Positions 36,523 through 44,999 of a stretch of DNA of 64,000 nucleotides are shown here, in pieces; position 1 is the stretch's first letter, and each line of letters starts with the position of its first letter. Both the position numbers and the translations under genes were made by a program. The notes under the pieces are model-generated. The model was not told where the DNA came from, ran no database searches, and worked only from the letters and a program-made list of their open reading frames with translations. Location: the NCBI GenBank assembly GCA_963815965.1, contig CAWFIT010000001.1, positions 1,116,001-1,180,000 of the forward strand, read 5' to 3'. Source of the DNA: DASVFB01 sp963815965. Lineage in GTDB: Bacteria > Actinomycetota > Thermoleophilia > Gaiellales > Gaiellaceae.

Positions 36523-37005
36523 ATGGCGTTGTTCGTCGTGCCCTACCGGGCAGACGGGAAGACTCGGCTTGGCGACCCCGAGATCGCTTTGGCGATGTTC
36601 CTCGACGTGCGGTCCGCGTGCGAGCAGATCGGTGAGGTGCGCATCTGCGACGCGCCCGGCGGCCAGAATGCGGCGCTAGCCGCGATGCTCTCGACGCTCG
36701 AAGGGCCGGTCGCGATCGTCAACTCTGACGTTCCCTGCGCGACGCCCAACGAGCTCCTGGAGCTCGTCAACGCCGCGCCGGCGCTCGTCGCCGCGGCCGA
36801 CGGGACGACGAACGCCATCGCGCTCGAGGACGCCCGGGACTTTCGGCCGCTCTACGGGCCGGGTAGCGCAGATCGCTTCGGCCTGAAGCAGCTCTACCTC
36901 CCCGGCCTGTGCGAGGACATCGACACCGAGGAAGACCTGCTGCGCCTCGCCCCATGCGTCGGCTCGAACACGCGGAGCGCGCTGCTCGTTCACGCGCGCG
37001 CATGA
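36523..37005 (+). CDS. cofC: 2-phospho-L-lactate/phosphoenolpyruvate guanylyltransferase, unusually short
   Basis: First gene of the F420 operon. It activates phospholactate or PEP with GTP for cofactor F420 synthesis. The core motifs are VAIVNSDVPCATPNELLELV (nucleotide and metal site), LVAAADGTTNAIALED and FRPLYGPGSADRFGLK, followed by LPGLCEDIDTEEDL. All of these are standard for CofC/FbiD. The protein is only 160 residues against about 200-230 usually; the N-terminal half is condensed (VVPYRADGKTRLGDPEI keeps the K-x-RL motif). It overlaps cofD by 4 bases (ATGA). The gene is intact, so the shortness appears genuine. Confidence 0.85.
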   Translation: MALFVVPYRADGKTRLGDPEIALAMFLDVRSACEQIGEVRICDAPGGQNAALAAMLSTLEGPVAIVNSDVPCATPNELLELVNAAPALVAAADGTTNAIALEDARDFRPLYGPGSADRFGLKQLYLPGLCEDIDTEEDLLRLAPCVGSNTRSALLVHARA

Positions 37006-37907
37006 ACGTCTGCGTATTGAGCGGCGGCTTCGGCGGCGCGAAGCTCGTCCGCGCGCTCGTCGAGACCCTCGGCGGCCCGAACGTGACCGCGATCGTGAAC
37101 GTAGGCGACGACCTCGAGGCCCTCGGCCTCCACGTCTCTCCCGACCTCGACAGCGTCCTCTACGCGCTCGCGGGGCTGATGGACGAGCAGCGCGGATGGG
37201 GACGCGCCGACGAGACCTGGAACGCGCTCGAGACCGTGTCCCGCCTCGGCGGCACGGACTGGTTCAAGCTCGGCGACCGCGACCTCGGCCTGCATCTTCT
37301 GCGCACGCAGGCGTTGCGCTCCGGCGAGCCGCTGTCTGCGTTCACGGCACGCGCTAGTCGCGCGCTCGGCGTCGATGCAACGCTGCTCCCCGCGACGGAC
37401 GACGAGCTGCGAACGTTCGTCGTGACGCCCGCCGGCACGTTCGACTTCCAGGAGTGGTTCGTCGCCCGCGGGCATCGCGACGACGTTGACGCCGTCGATG
37501 TGCGCGGCGAGGCTAGCCCCGCCCCCGGCGTGCTCGAGGCGCTCGCGTCCGCCGACCTGCTGCTGATCGGGCCGAGCAATCCGTATGTCAGCGTCGGCCC
37601 GATTCTCGCGGTGGGCGAGATCCGCGCCGCGATCGAGCAGCGGCGCGTCCCGTGTGTGGCCGTGAGCCCGCTCGTCGGCGGGCGCGCCGTCAAAGGCCCG
37701 GCCGACCGGATGCTCGCGCGACTGGCCGGCGGCACGTCGCCCGCTCACGTCGCATCCTGCTACGAGGGTCTGATCGACGCGCTCGTCGTCGACGAGCACG
37801 ACAACGCATCCGGGCTCGACGTGCAGGCGATCGTGACCGGGACATTGATGATCGACGCGGAGTCGCGGCGGCGCGTTGCCGACGCGGCGTTGTCCGTCGC
37901 CGCATGA
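37002..37907 (+). CDS. cofD: 2-phospho-L-lactate transferase (LPPG:FO transferase)
   Basis: ATG 37002, 301 residues, intact. It joins the activated phospholactyl or enolpyruvyl group to FO to make F420-0 or its dehydro form. Motifs are VCVLSGGFGGAKLVRALVET (N-terminal nucleotide loop), VNVGDDLEALGLHVSPDLDS, LGGTDWFKLGDRDLGLHLLR (substrate-binding), LRTFVVTPAGTFDFQEWFV and LLIGPSNPYVSVGPILAVGE with SPLVGGRAVKGPADRML. All are family signatures of CofD/FbiA. It is coupled to cofC and to the following fno-like gene by ATGA overlaps. Confidence 0.95.
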   Translation: MNVCVLSGGFGGAKLVRALVETLGGPNVTAIVNVGDDLEALGLHVSPDLDSVLYALAGLMDEQRGWGRADETWNALETVSRLGGTDWFKLGDRDLGLHLLRTQALRSGEPLSAFTARASRALGVDATLLPATDDELRTFVVTPAGTFDFQEWFVARGHRDDVDAVDVRGEASPAPGVLEALASADLLLIGPSNPYVSVGPILAVGEIRAAIEQRRVPCVAVSPLVGGRAVKGPADRMLARLAGGTSPAHVASCYEGLIDALVVDEHDNASGLDVQAIVTGTLMIDAESRRRVADAALSVAA

Positions 37908-38509
37908 GAGTCGCGATCTTGGGCGGGACGGGTAAGTTCGGGCGCGCCCTCGCGACGCGGTTGGCCGCGGTCGGCGACGACGTGGTGATCGGTTCGCGCG
38001 ACGCGGAGCGCGCGCGTGAGATCGCCGAGCAGGTGGGCGTGCGCGGGGCGCGCAACGATGACGTTGGTGACGTCGACCTCGTCGTCCTCGCCGTCGAGGC
38101 AGGCGCCGCGCTGGCGACCGTGCGCGACCTGACGCTCGAGGCGCCGCTGTTGTCGGTCGCCTCCGAAGTGTCGTTCGAGGCGGGGCTCGCGCGACCGGTA
38201 GTCGAGGGCAAGTCGATCGCCGAGCGGGTCGCCGAGATCGTCGACGTGGAGGTCGCCGCCGGGCTGCATTCGCTCGCTGCCATGAAGATTGCCGCGTCGC
38301 CGCCCGAGGAGGACGTCTTCGTCTGCGGCGACGACGCGGAGTCGAAGCGCCTGGCGCTCGAGCTCGCCGCGAAGATCGTCGCCGGCCGCGCGATCGACGC
38401 AGGCCCGCTCGCGGCTGCGCGCGCGCTCGAAGCGCTGACCGCCGTGCTCGTGAACGTGAACCGGGCCTACAAGACGCACGCGGGTCTGCGCGTCACCGGC
38501 CTTCCGTGA
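37904..38509 (+). CDS. fno: NADPH:F420 reductase-like protein
   Basis: An intact 201-residue Rossmann protein starting MRVAILGGTGKFGRALATRL (dinucleotide loop) with VVIGSRDAERAREIAEQV, where the SR following the second strand fits NADP(H) binding. VDLVVLAVEAG, then VAAGLHSLAAMKIA and DVFVCGDDAESKRLALELAA, and GPLAAARALEALTAVLVNVN complete the F420-dependent NADP reductase pattern. It would pass electrons between NADPH and F420. It lies between cofD and cofE, with 4-base overlaps on both sides, so cofactor synthesis and use are co-expressed. Confidence 0.85.
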   Translation: MRVAILGGTGKFGRALATRLAAVGDDVVIGSRDAERAREIAEQVGVRGARNDDVGDVDLVVLAVEAGAALATVRDLTLEAPLLSVASEVSFEAGLARPVVEGKSIAERVAEIVDVEVAAGLHSLAAMKIAASPPEEDVFVCGDDAESKRLALELAAKIVAGRAIDAGPLAAARALEALTAVLVNVNRAYKTHAGLRVTGLP

Positions 38510-39235
38510 CGCTGACCGTCTCCCCGCTCGAGGGCCTGCCGGAGGTCGAGCCCGGCGCCGACCTCGCAAGCCTTGTGACAACGTGTCACTTGGTCGAGGA
38601 GGGGGACGTCCTCGTGCTCGCGCAGAAGGTCGTGTCCAAGGCCGAAGGGCGCGTCGTCCGCCTCGACGAGGTCGAGCCCTCCGACCGCGCGCGCGAGCTC
38701 GCGGGACGCCGACGGCGACCCGCGCCAGGTCGAGGTCGTGCTTCGCGAGTCCGTCCGCATCGTGCGAGCGCGGGGGTCGCTCGTGATCGCCGAGACGCGG
38801 CACGGCTTCGTCTGCGCCTCCGCGGGCGTCGACGCGTCGAACGCGCCGGAGGCAGGAACGGTCGTCGTGCTGCCGCTCGATCCCGACGCCTCCGCGCGAG
38901 GCATTCGCGCTCGCATCCGCGAGCTGACCGGCCGGACTGTCGCGGTGATCATCAGCGACTCGTTCGGACGCCCGTGGCGCCAGGGAACGACGGATGTCGC
39001 CATCGGCGTCGCCGGACTCGCGCCGCTCCTCGACCTCCGTGGCAAGCGCGACGCCGTCGGCTACGAGCTCCGGTCGACGCAGATCGCCGTCGCCGACGAG
39101 CTGGCCGGCGCCGCGGAGCTCGTGATGGGGAAGACGAACGGCATCCCCGGCGCCGTGATTCGTGGGTTCGCTTCTGCGGGCGACGGCTCGGCGCGCGAGC
39201 TCGTCATGCCAGCCGAGCGCGACCTCTTTCGCTGA
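38506..39235 (+). CDS. cofE: F420-0:gamma-glutamyl ligase (one frameshift)
   Basis: GTG 38506 overlaps the fno stop. The protein reads LPEVEPGADLASLV, then EEGDVLVLAQKVVSKAEGRV (KVVSK signature), and after an indel near 38705 ESVRIVRARGSLVIAETRHG, FVCASAGVDASNAPEAGTVV, VIISDSFGRPWRQGTTDVAI (SFGRPWR signature), VADELAGAAELVMGKTNGIP. This is a complete CofE that adds glutamates to F420-0, about 242 residues. The nitroreductase-like C-terminal domain of mycobacterial FbiB is absent. Codons around 38575-38593 carry an exact copy of the 19-base palindromic sequence also found at 7044-7062, encoding VTTCHL where relatives have an unrelated linker. Confidence 0.9.
38575..38593. repeat. 19-mer GTGACAACGTGTCACTTGG, second copy, within cofE
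   Basis: Identical to 7044-7062. Here the perfect palindromic core is shorter (GTGACA-ACG-TGTCAC, 6-bp arms) because the left flank differs. The sequence is in frame and does not disrupt the gene. Confidence 0.6.
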
Positions 39236-39237
39236 GC

Positions 39238-39852
39238 ATGAGCGGACGCGAGCAGACGCTGCGGCGGGACGATCTTCTCGACGACCCCCTTCGCCAGTTC
39301 GCCGCCTGGTACGGCCAGGCGCAGACGGAAGGGCTGCCGCTACCCGAGGCGTGCGCGCTCGCCACTGCGGCGAGCGACGGGCAGCCCTCCGTGCGGATGG
39401 TGCTGATGAAGGACGTGGACGAGCGCGGCTTCGTCTTCGGCACGAGCTACACGAGTCGCAAGGGCCGCGAGCTCGCCGAGAACGAGCGCGCCGCGCTACT
39501 TTTCTACTGGCATCCGCTCGGACGCCAGGTGCGCGTCGAGGGCAGGGCGGAGCGGGTCGCTCCCGAGGAGTCCGACGACATCTTTCTCGCGCGGCCGCGT
39601 GACAGCCGGATCAGTGCTCTCGCGTCGCGGCAGAGCGAACCGCTCGCCTCGCGCGAGCAGCTCGAGGCGCGAGTGCGTGCGCTCGACGCGGAGCTCGAAG
39701 GCCGCGAGGTCGAGCGGCCGCCGTTCTGGGGCGGCTATCGAGTCGTGCCCGACGAGCTCGAGTTCTGGCAGCACCGCGAGAACCGCCTGCACATCCGCTT
39801 CGTCTACCGGCGCCGCGGCGACGGCTGGGAGATCGAGCAACTTCAGCCCTGA
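39238..39852 (+). CDS. pdxH: Pyridoxine/pyridoxamine 5'-phosphate oxidase
   Basis: ATG 39238, two bases after cofE. The 204-residue FMN enzyme oxidises PNP/PMP to pyridoxal phosphate. Markers are DDPLRQFAAWYGQAQTEGLP, PSVRMVLMKDVDERGFVFGT (FMN phosphate-binding arginine), SYTSRKGRELAENERAALLF, YWHPLGRQVRVEGRAERV, DSRISALASRQSEPLASREQ and the C-terminal PPFWGGYRVVPDELEFWQHR then RLHIRFVYRR. The usual RLHDR appears as RLHIR, so the conserved aspartate is replaced while the arginine and histidine of the active site remain. Placement behind the F420 genes may simply be operon sharing. Confidence 0.9.
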   Translation: MSGREQTLRRDDLLDDPLRQFAAWYGQAQTEGLPLPEACALATAASDGQPSVRMVLMKDVDERGFVFGTSYTSRKGRELAENERAALLFYWHPLGRQVRVEGRAERVAPEESDDIFLARPRDSRISALASRQSEPLASREQLEARVRALDAELEGREVERPPFWGGYRVVPDELEFWQHRENRLHIRFVYRRRGDGWEIEQLQP

Positions 39853-39855
39853 GGT

Positions 39856-40914
39856 CTAGGAAAGGGCGAGCTGCGTGTGGCCTTCGAAGCCCTTCAGGCC
39901 GACGCCGACGAGGCGTAGCGCGCCCGGGCGGTCGGCGAGAGCTCGATCGAGCAGGCGGCACGCGACGTCCCCGATGGTCTCCGCGTCGTCGACGGCGACG
40001 TCGAGCGTCAGCGAGCGTGTCCTGATCGCGAAGTCCGGGTAGCGCAGCTTCGTCGTCACGGTGCGCGCGGCCTGGCCCTCACGGCGGAGGTGCTCGGCGA
40101 GGCGCTCCGCCATCCTGCGCAGCTCGGCGTGCAGGAGCGCGGGCTCGGCGATGTCGCGCGGAAACGTCTCCTCGTTCGAAATCGAGATCCGCTCGATGAT
40201 CGTCTCGACCGGCCGCGGATCGATGCCGCGGGCACGGTCGCGCAGCAGCCTGCCGACCTTCCCCGGCAGGAGCGCGCGTAGCGCGTCGTCGTCGAGTGCG
40301 GCGAGCGCGCCGACTGTCTCGATGCCCGCGCGCGCGAGTCGTTCCGCGCTGCGCGGGCCGACGCCCGGCAGCTTGCGCACGGCGAGCGGCCCGAGGAACG
40401 CCGGCTCTCGGCCGGGGAGGACGACCGTGATGCCGCCGGGCTTGCGGGTGTCGGACGCGACCTTCGCGACGACCTTGGACGTCGCAACGCCGAGCGAGCA
40501 CGTGAGCTGCGTCGTTCCGCGTACGGCCGTCTGGACGGCGTCGGCGAGCTCTCGCGCGCGCAGGAAGTCGCGCGCGCCCTCCGTGAGATCGAGGTATCCC
40601 TCGTCGAGGCCGGTGCGCTCGACAGTCGGCACGATCGCGCGCACGCTCTCCCAGACCGCGCGCGAGTACTCGCGATACAGCGAGTGGCGTGGCCGCACGA
40701 AGACGGCGTGGGGGCAGCGCCGCAGCGCTTCGGCGGCGCTCATCGCCGAGTGGATCCCGAAGCCGCGGGCGACGTAGTTCGCGGTCGCGACGACGCCGCG
40801 GCCGTGCGGATCACCCCCGACGATCAGCGGCTGCGTCCGCAGCGACGGATCCTCGAGCTCCTCGACCGCGGCGAAGAACGCGTCCAGGTCGAGGTGGGCG
40901 AGGATCATGCGCAC
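39856..40914 (-). CDS. dinB: DNA polymerase IV (Y-family translesion polymerase)
   Basis: The 352-residue protein from ATG 40914 (a second ATG lies 6 bases inside, MILAHLDLD). The catalytic palm is clear: HLDLDAFFAAVEELEDPSLR gives the first metal-binding aspartate, and TGLDEGYLDLTEGARDF gives the Asp-Glu pair (usually S-x-DE; here GLDEGY). ATSKVVAKVASDTRKPGGIT, KLPGVGPRSAERLARAGIET (helix-hairpin-helix) and the little-finger region (RLVGVGLKGFE) are normal. The C-terminus lacks a beta-clamp-binding peptide of the usual type, but ends in QLALS, which may be a reduced one. It converges on pdxH with a 3-base gap. Confidence 0.9.
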   Translation of the reverse strand: MRMILAHLDLDAFFAAVEELEDPSLRTQPLIVGGDPHGRGVVATANYVARGFGIHSAMSAAEALRRCPHAVFVRPRHSLYREYSRAVWESVRAIVPTVERTGLDEGYLDLTEGARDFLRARELADAVQTAVRGTTQLTCSLGVATSKVVAKVASDTRKPGGITVVLPGREPAFLGPLAVRKLPGVGPRSAERLARAGIETVGALAALDDDALRALLPGKVGRLLRDRARGIDPRPVETIIERISISNEETFPRDIAEPALLHAELRRMAERLAEHLRREGQAARTVTTKLRYPDFAIRTRSLTLDVAVDDAETIGDVACRLLDRALADRPGALRLVGVGLKGFEGHTQLALS

Positions 40915-40945
40915 AGGCTACGCAGCCGCCGGGACGGGGCCCATC

Positions 40946-41372
40946 TCAGGCGAGGCGGCCGAGCACCGCGCCGAAAAGGGCGTGACGCCACGTGGCCTGA
41001 GCGAAGGCACGCGGGTTCGTCAGAAGCCGCGGGATCCCGGGCTGGCCACGCGCAGGGTGGTACCGGTCGATGAAATAGCAGAGTGGGTAGAGAGCCGCGT
41101 GCTCGGCGAGCGCCATCCCGAGCTGCGAGCCTGCGCCGGTCCGTCCCTAGCATGCGTTGCGCCTCGTGGAAGGCAAGGCCGAACATTGCGCCGTTGAGCG
41201 TGTGAATCGCAAGCCCCGCCGCGCGCCAACGATCGCCCTGCGTGACGAGCTTCCCGAGCACGGCCACGTCCGAGTAGTCGCAGCGAAAGAGCCGCTGGTC
41301 GAACGGCTCCTGCGCCGCCCACACGACTGCGGCCGCCGATCCAGCGACGGCAGAACGCCAGCGCCCCGTCAC
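40946..41372 (-). CDS. Unknown protein, possibly membrane-associated (one or two frameshifts)
   Basis: From GTG 41372: RWRSAVAGSAAAVVWAAQEP, FDQRLFRCDYSDVAVLGKLV, TQGDRWRAAGLAIHTLNGAM and FGLAFHEAQRMLGTDRRRL. After an indel near 41145 it continues MALAEHAALYPLCYFIDRYH, then RLLTNPRAFAQATWRHALFG and AVLGRLA to the stop at 40946. Two hydrophobic segments (the start, and GLAIHTLNGAMFGLAF) suggest weak membrane association. I do not recognise the family. It lies between nrdJ and dinB, in the same direction as both, with its own 85-base gap containing the nrdJ terminator. Confidence 0.6.
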
Positions 41373-41408
41373 GGTGTGCAGTCTTCCGCAGCGCTTCGAC
41401 GCCGAAAC

Positions 41409-41438
41409 GACGAAGGGCGCCTCGCGGCGCCCTTCGTC
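41409..41438 (-). terminator. Perfect 13-bp hairpin terminator after nrdJ
   Basis: GACGAAGGGCGCC (41409-41421), loop TCGC, and the exact complement GGCGCCCTTCGTC (41426-41438). On the minus strand it lies 20 bases past the nrdJ stop and is followed by GTTTCGG, only a weak U-run. Confidence 0.75.
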
Positions 41439-41457
41439 AATGCGCTAGCGCGTGCGG

Positions 41458-44202
41458 CTAGCTGCAACCGGTGTTCGTACCGCAATCGCGGCACGTGTAA
41501 CACGAGCCCGTGCGGATCATGCGGCCGCCGCAGCGGGCGCACTCCACCGCGTCCTCCCAGCTGTTGAACAGCGCGGTCTGGCCGGGCGGCGGCGCCTCGA
41601 CCGGCGCGGCCGCGGCCTGGGCATCCGCCGCGGCATACGCCGAAGCCATCTTGGCACGCACCTCCGGCGAGAGGATCCCGATCTCCTCCTGCTGCTCGAC
41701 GGTGAGGAACTTCTTGCCCATCCAGCGGAAGACGTAGTCGACGATCGACTTCGCGACGCGGATGTCCGCGTCGTTCGTCATCCCGCTCGGCTCGAAGCGC
41801 ATGTGCGCGAACTTCGAGACGTAGACCTCGAGCGGCACGCCGTACTGGAGGCCGAGCGACACCGAGATCATGAACGAGTTCATGAGACCGGCAAGCGTCG
41901 TGCCTTCCTTGGCGATGTCGACGAAGATGTCGCCGGGCGTCCCGTCCTCGTAGAGGCCGACGTGGATGTACCCCTCGTAGTCTCCGACGCGGAACTTGCG
42001 GCCGACCTCGGTGCGATCCTCGGGCAGCCGCTTGCGCTCGCGCAGCGGCACCGGCGGCGCTGCCGCGGCCTCCTTCTTGCCCGAGAGCGGCTGCGCGACC
42101 TTGCAGTTGTCGCGGTAGATCGCGATCGCCTTCACGCCGAGCTTCCACGCGTCGAGCCAGAGCTGCGCCACCTCGTCGACGGTCGCCGTCTCCGGCAGGT
42201 TCACCGTCTTGGAGATTGCGCCCGAGATGAACGGCTGCGTGGCGCCCATCATCTTCACGTGGCCGCCGTAGTGGATCGCGCGCTCGCCGACCGCGCAGTC
42301 GAACACGGGGTAGTGCTCGGCCTTGACATACGGCGCGCCGACGACGGAGTTGCGCTCATCGATCCACGCGACGATCTCGTCGACCTCGTCCGGCGCGTAG
42401 CCGAGCTTCTCGAGCCCGAGCGGGACGGTGCGGTTGACGATCGTGATCTCGCCGCCGCCGACGAGCTTCTTGGACTTGACGAGCGAGAAGTCCGGCTCGA
42501 CGCCCGTCGTGTCGCAGTCCATCATGAAGCTGATCGTCCCGGTCGGCGCGAGCACCGTCGCCTGCGCGTTGCGGTAGCCGTTGACCTCGCCGAGATCGAG
42601 CGTGTCGTCCCACGCCTTGCGGCAAGCCGAGAGCAGATCGCTCGGCACGGACTCGGCCGTCTCGATGTTCCCGACTGCGGCGCGGTGCATCGACATCACG
42701 CCGAGCATCGCCGCCGCGTTCTTGCGGTAGCCGGCGAACGGGCCGAGTCTCCCGGCGATCTCGGCCGACTTGCGGTAGGCGCGGCCGGTCATGAGCGCGG
42801 TCACGGCCGCCGCGTAGGCGCGCCCTTCGTCGGAGTCGTACGGCAGGCCGCGCGCCATCAGCAGCGCGCCGAGGTTCGCGTAGCCGAGGCCGAGCTGCCT
42901 GTAGGCCTTGGCGTTCTTCTCGATTTCGGGCGTCGGATAGGACGAGTACCCGACGAGGATCTCCTGTGCGAGGAACACAGTGTCGACCGCGTGCTCGTAT
43001 GCCTCGACGTCGAGCTCGCCGTCCTCGCGGCGGAACTTCATCAGGTTCAGCGACGCGAGGTTGCACGCGCTGTCGTCGATCGACATGTACTCGCTGCACG
43101 GATTCGACGCGTTGATGCGCGACGTGTTCGGCAGCGTGTGCCACTTGTTGATCGTCGTGTCGTACTGCACGCCCGGGTCGGCGCACTTCCACGCCGCCTC
43201 GGCCATGTCGCGGAGGATCTTCTTCGCCTCGACCGTCTCGACCACCGTCCCGTCGGTGCGCGCCGTCAGGTTCCACTCGCGTCCGTCGGCGGCCGCCTCC
43301 ATGAACGTGTCGGTGACGCGTACCGAGTTGTTCGCGTTCTGGTACTGGATCGACGCCCAGTCGGGGCTGTCGAGCGACATGTCGTAGCCGGCCGCCTCGA
43401 GGACGCGAGCCTTCTCCTCCTCGTGCGCCTTGCACCAGATGAACTCCTCGATGTCCGGGTGGTCGACGTCGAGGACGACCATCTTTGCCGCTCGCCGCGT
43501 CTTGCCACCTGACTTGATCGTGCCGGCGGACGCGTCGGCGCCGCGCATGAAGGAGACGGGGCCGGACGCGTAGCCGCCCTTCGACAGTTGCTCCTTCGAG
43601 GAGCGAAGCTTCGACAGGTTGACCCCGGAGCCGGAACCGCCGCGGAAGATGACGCCCTCGCGCCTGATCCAGTCGAGGATCGACTCCATCGAGTCGTCGA
43701 TCGAGAGGATGAAGCACGCCGAGCACTGCGGCTTCTCCTCGAAGCCGACGTTGAACCACACAGGCGAGTTGAAGGCCGCGAGCTGGTGGACGAGGATGAA
43801 CTTCAGCTCGTCCTCGAACGTCTGCGCGTCCTCCTCGTTCGCGAAGTAGCCGCCCGTGCGGCCCCAGGTGCCGACCGTGTCGACGATGCGGCCGATCATC
43901 TGCTTGACGCTCCGCTCGCGGTCGGGCGAGCCCATGCGCCCGCGGAAGTACTTCTGGGCGACGATGTTCGTCGCCGTCTGCGACCAGAATTTCGGGAACT
44001 CGACGCCCTTCTGCTCGAACACGGGCTTGTCCTTGCCGGGGATGAAGGCGTCGCGCGTCTCCCATTCGACCTCGTCGAACGGGTCGCGCCCGGGAATCGT
44101 GAAGTAGCGGCGAACGCCGAGCTGTGCGCCGTCGTCGACGACGGTGTTCGCGGCCGTGGAGGCCGAGGTTTGGGCAGTCTGAGTCTCGTCGGCGGTCGCC
44201 AT
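41458..44202 (-). CDS. nrdJ: Ribonucleotide reductase, class II (adenosylcobalamin-dependent)
   Basis: An uninterrupted 914-residue protein from ATG 44202. It reduces ribonucleotides to deoxyribonucleotides using B12, without oxygen. Motifs are VHQLAAFNSPVWFNVGFEEK, CSACFILSIDDSMESILDWI, GGSGSGVNLSKLRSS, SASAGTIKS-like ADASAGTIKSGGKTRRAAK, NPCSEYMSIDDSACNLASLN (the catalytic Cys/Glu pair region), PTGTISFMMDCDTTGVEPDF and a long spacer. It ends in a cysteine-rich tail, CARCGGRMIRTGS then CYTCRDCGTNTGCS, that probably relays electrons to the active-site disulfide. Unlike most genes in the window it has a strong Shine-Dalgarno (GGAGG, about 8 bases before the ATG) and a clear terminator. The lack of frameshifts across 2.7 kb contrasts with the glycan region. 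Confidence 0.95.
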   Translation of the reverse strand: MATADETQTAQTSASTAANTVVDDGAQLGVRRYFTIPGRDPFDEVEWETRDAFIPGKDKPVFEQKGVEFPKFWSQTATNIVAQKYFRGRMGSPDRERSVKQMIGRIVDTVGTWGRTGGYFANEEDAQTFEDELKFILVHQLAAFNSPVWFNVGFEEKPQCSACFILSIDDSMESILDWIRREGVIFRGGSGSGVNLSKLRSSKEQLSKGGYASGPVSFMRGADASAGTIKSGGKTRRAAKMVVLDVDHPDIEEFIWCKAHEEEKARVLEAAGYDMSLDSPDWASIQYQNANNSVRVTDTFMEAAADGREWNLTARTDGTVVETVEAKKILRDMAEAAWKCADPGVQYDTTINKWHTLPNTSRINASNPCSEYMSIDDSACNLASLNLMKFRREDGELDVEAYEHAVDTVFLAQEILVGYSSYPTPEIEKNAKAYRQLGLGYANLGALLMARGLPYDSDEGRAYAAAVTALMTGRAYRKSAEIAGRLGPFAGYRKNAAAMLGVMSMHRAAVGNIETAESVPSDLLSACRKAWDDTLDLGEVNGYRNAQATVLAPTGTISFMMDCDTTGVEPDFSLVKSKKLVGGGEITIVNRTVPLGLEKLGYAPDEVDEIVAWIDERNSVVGAPYVKAEHYPVFDCAVGERAIHYGGHVKMMGATQPFISGAISKTVNLPETATVDEVAQLWLDAWKLGVKAIAIYRDNCKVAQPLSGKKEAAAAPPVPLRERKRLPEDRTEVGRKFRVGDYEGYIHVGLYEDGTPGDIFVDIAKEGTTLAGLMNSFMISVSLGLQYGVPLEVYVSKFAHMRFEPSGMTNDADIRVAKSIVDYVFRWMGKKFLTVEQQEEIGILSPEVRAKMASAYAAADAQAAAAPVEAPPPGQTALFNSWEDAVECARCGGRMIRTGSCYTCRDCGTNTGCS

Positions 44203-44208
44203 TCTGTC

Positions 44209-44214
44209 TTCCTC
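44209..44214 (-). promoter_or_regulatory. Shine-Dalgarno of nrdJ
   Basis: On the minus strand CTGGAGGAAGACAGA precedes the ATG at 44202. GGAGG at about 7-8 bases from the start shows that nrdJ, unlike many neighbours, is translated from a leadered transcript. Confidence 0.7.
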
Positions 44215-44289
44215 CAGGCTAGCTTTCCAGGGGTAAATTGCGGGGTCCGGAGGCTAGTGCCACGACCGGACGGAACCAGTCCGCGCCGG

Positions 44290-44806
44290 CTACTGAGGCG
44301 GCGGCAGCCGGCGCTCTTGCAGGCGCCGGTTGACGAAGCTCCCGCCCGCCGCGGCCAGGAGCAGGAAGGCCACGCCCGCGAGGATGAGCAGCGGCAGCGG
44401 GACTCGAGGCGGCGTCTGACGGCCCGAGCCACTCGATCGCCGCAGGATGACGCCCTTGTCGACTGCTCTTCGTTTCGGGCCCGCGCTCGCTCGCGAGTCC
44501 TGTCCGGCTCGTCGATGTCCGGCTCGGCTTCGATGTCGGCGGCCGTTGCCGTTGCCCTTCCGGATCGCAGCGAGCAGGGCGCGCTCGATGTCGTCCTTCG
44601 CGCTCGAGTATGATGTCGACGTCGCTGCGGCAGGTGCTTGAGCGCCTGCCTGTAGCAGGCGGCCGCGGATACGTGTGGTCGATCTGCCGTCGTACCAGTC
44701 GTTGATGAGCAGCCTTCCAGCACGGCGTTGCGGCGGCTGCAGGCGCCGCAGTTGCCGAGCGCCAGGACGAGCCCGGCGAACAGGCGACGAGCAAGAGAGA
44801 CTTCAC
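44290..44806 (-). CDS. Unknown secreted or lipid-anchored protein with C-terminal membrane helix (frameshifted)
   Basis: GTG 44806 gives a signal-like start KSLLLVA then, after an indel, RLFAGLVLALGNCGAC. The middle reads NDWYDGRIDHTYP, CYRQALKHLP, then DVDI and SSAKDDIERALLAAIRKGNG in a third frame, a pattern that looks like a conserved family in which a cysteine precedes a short helical unit. It ends in a helix VPLPLLILAGVAFLLLAAAG and a basic tail (GGSFVNRRLQERRLPPPQ), so the product may be held in the membrane at both ends. No function is known to me. The gene is divergent from the O-antigen ligase-like gene. Confidence 0.5.
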
Positions 44807-44986
44807 GGCGAGCGTGCATGCTAGTGACCGAGCGGTCTCGCTGCCAGCGGGCAGGGCGAAGGACACGGTGTGGTCGCGACGACTGCTCATCAGGGACGAC
44901 AGTGGAAATCCTCCGCTTCGGCTGGCAGTCTCTCCCGTCGCGGTGAGATTCAAATCATCGCCCTGTAAGGGCTTTGTAAACGCTGG

Positions 44987-44992
44987 TAGCGT
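44987..44992 (+). promoter_or_regulatory. -10 box (TAGCGT), leaderless promoter of the ligase-like gene
   Basis: TAGCGT ends exactly 7 bases before ATG 45000. An AT-richer stretch (TTCAAATC, TTTGTAAAC) lies upstream and could hold the -35 region and the divergent promoter. Confidence 0.5.
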
Positions 44993-44999
44993 CGCGCCG

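Noticed and set aside
41452..43512. A 686-codon plus-strand open frame
   Set aside because: It is antisense to the intact nrdJ gene and its product is mainly R, A, V and L repeats with no family resemblance.
44203..44289. Cobalamin riboswitch upstream of nrdJ
   Set aside because: The leader is only about 87 bases and contains no B12-box-like sequence or long folded region; a Shine-Dalgarno is the only clear element.
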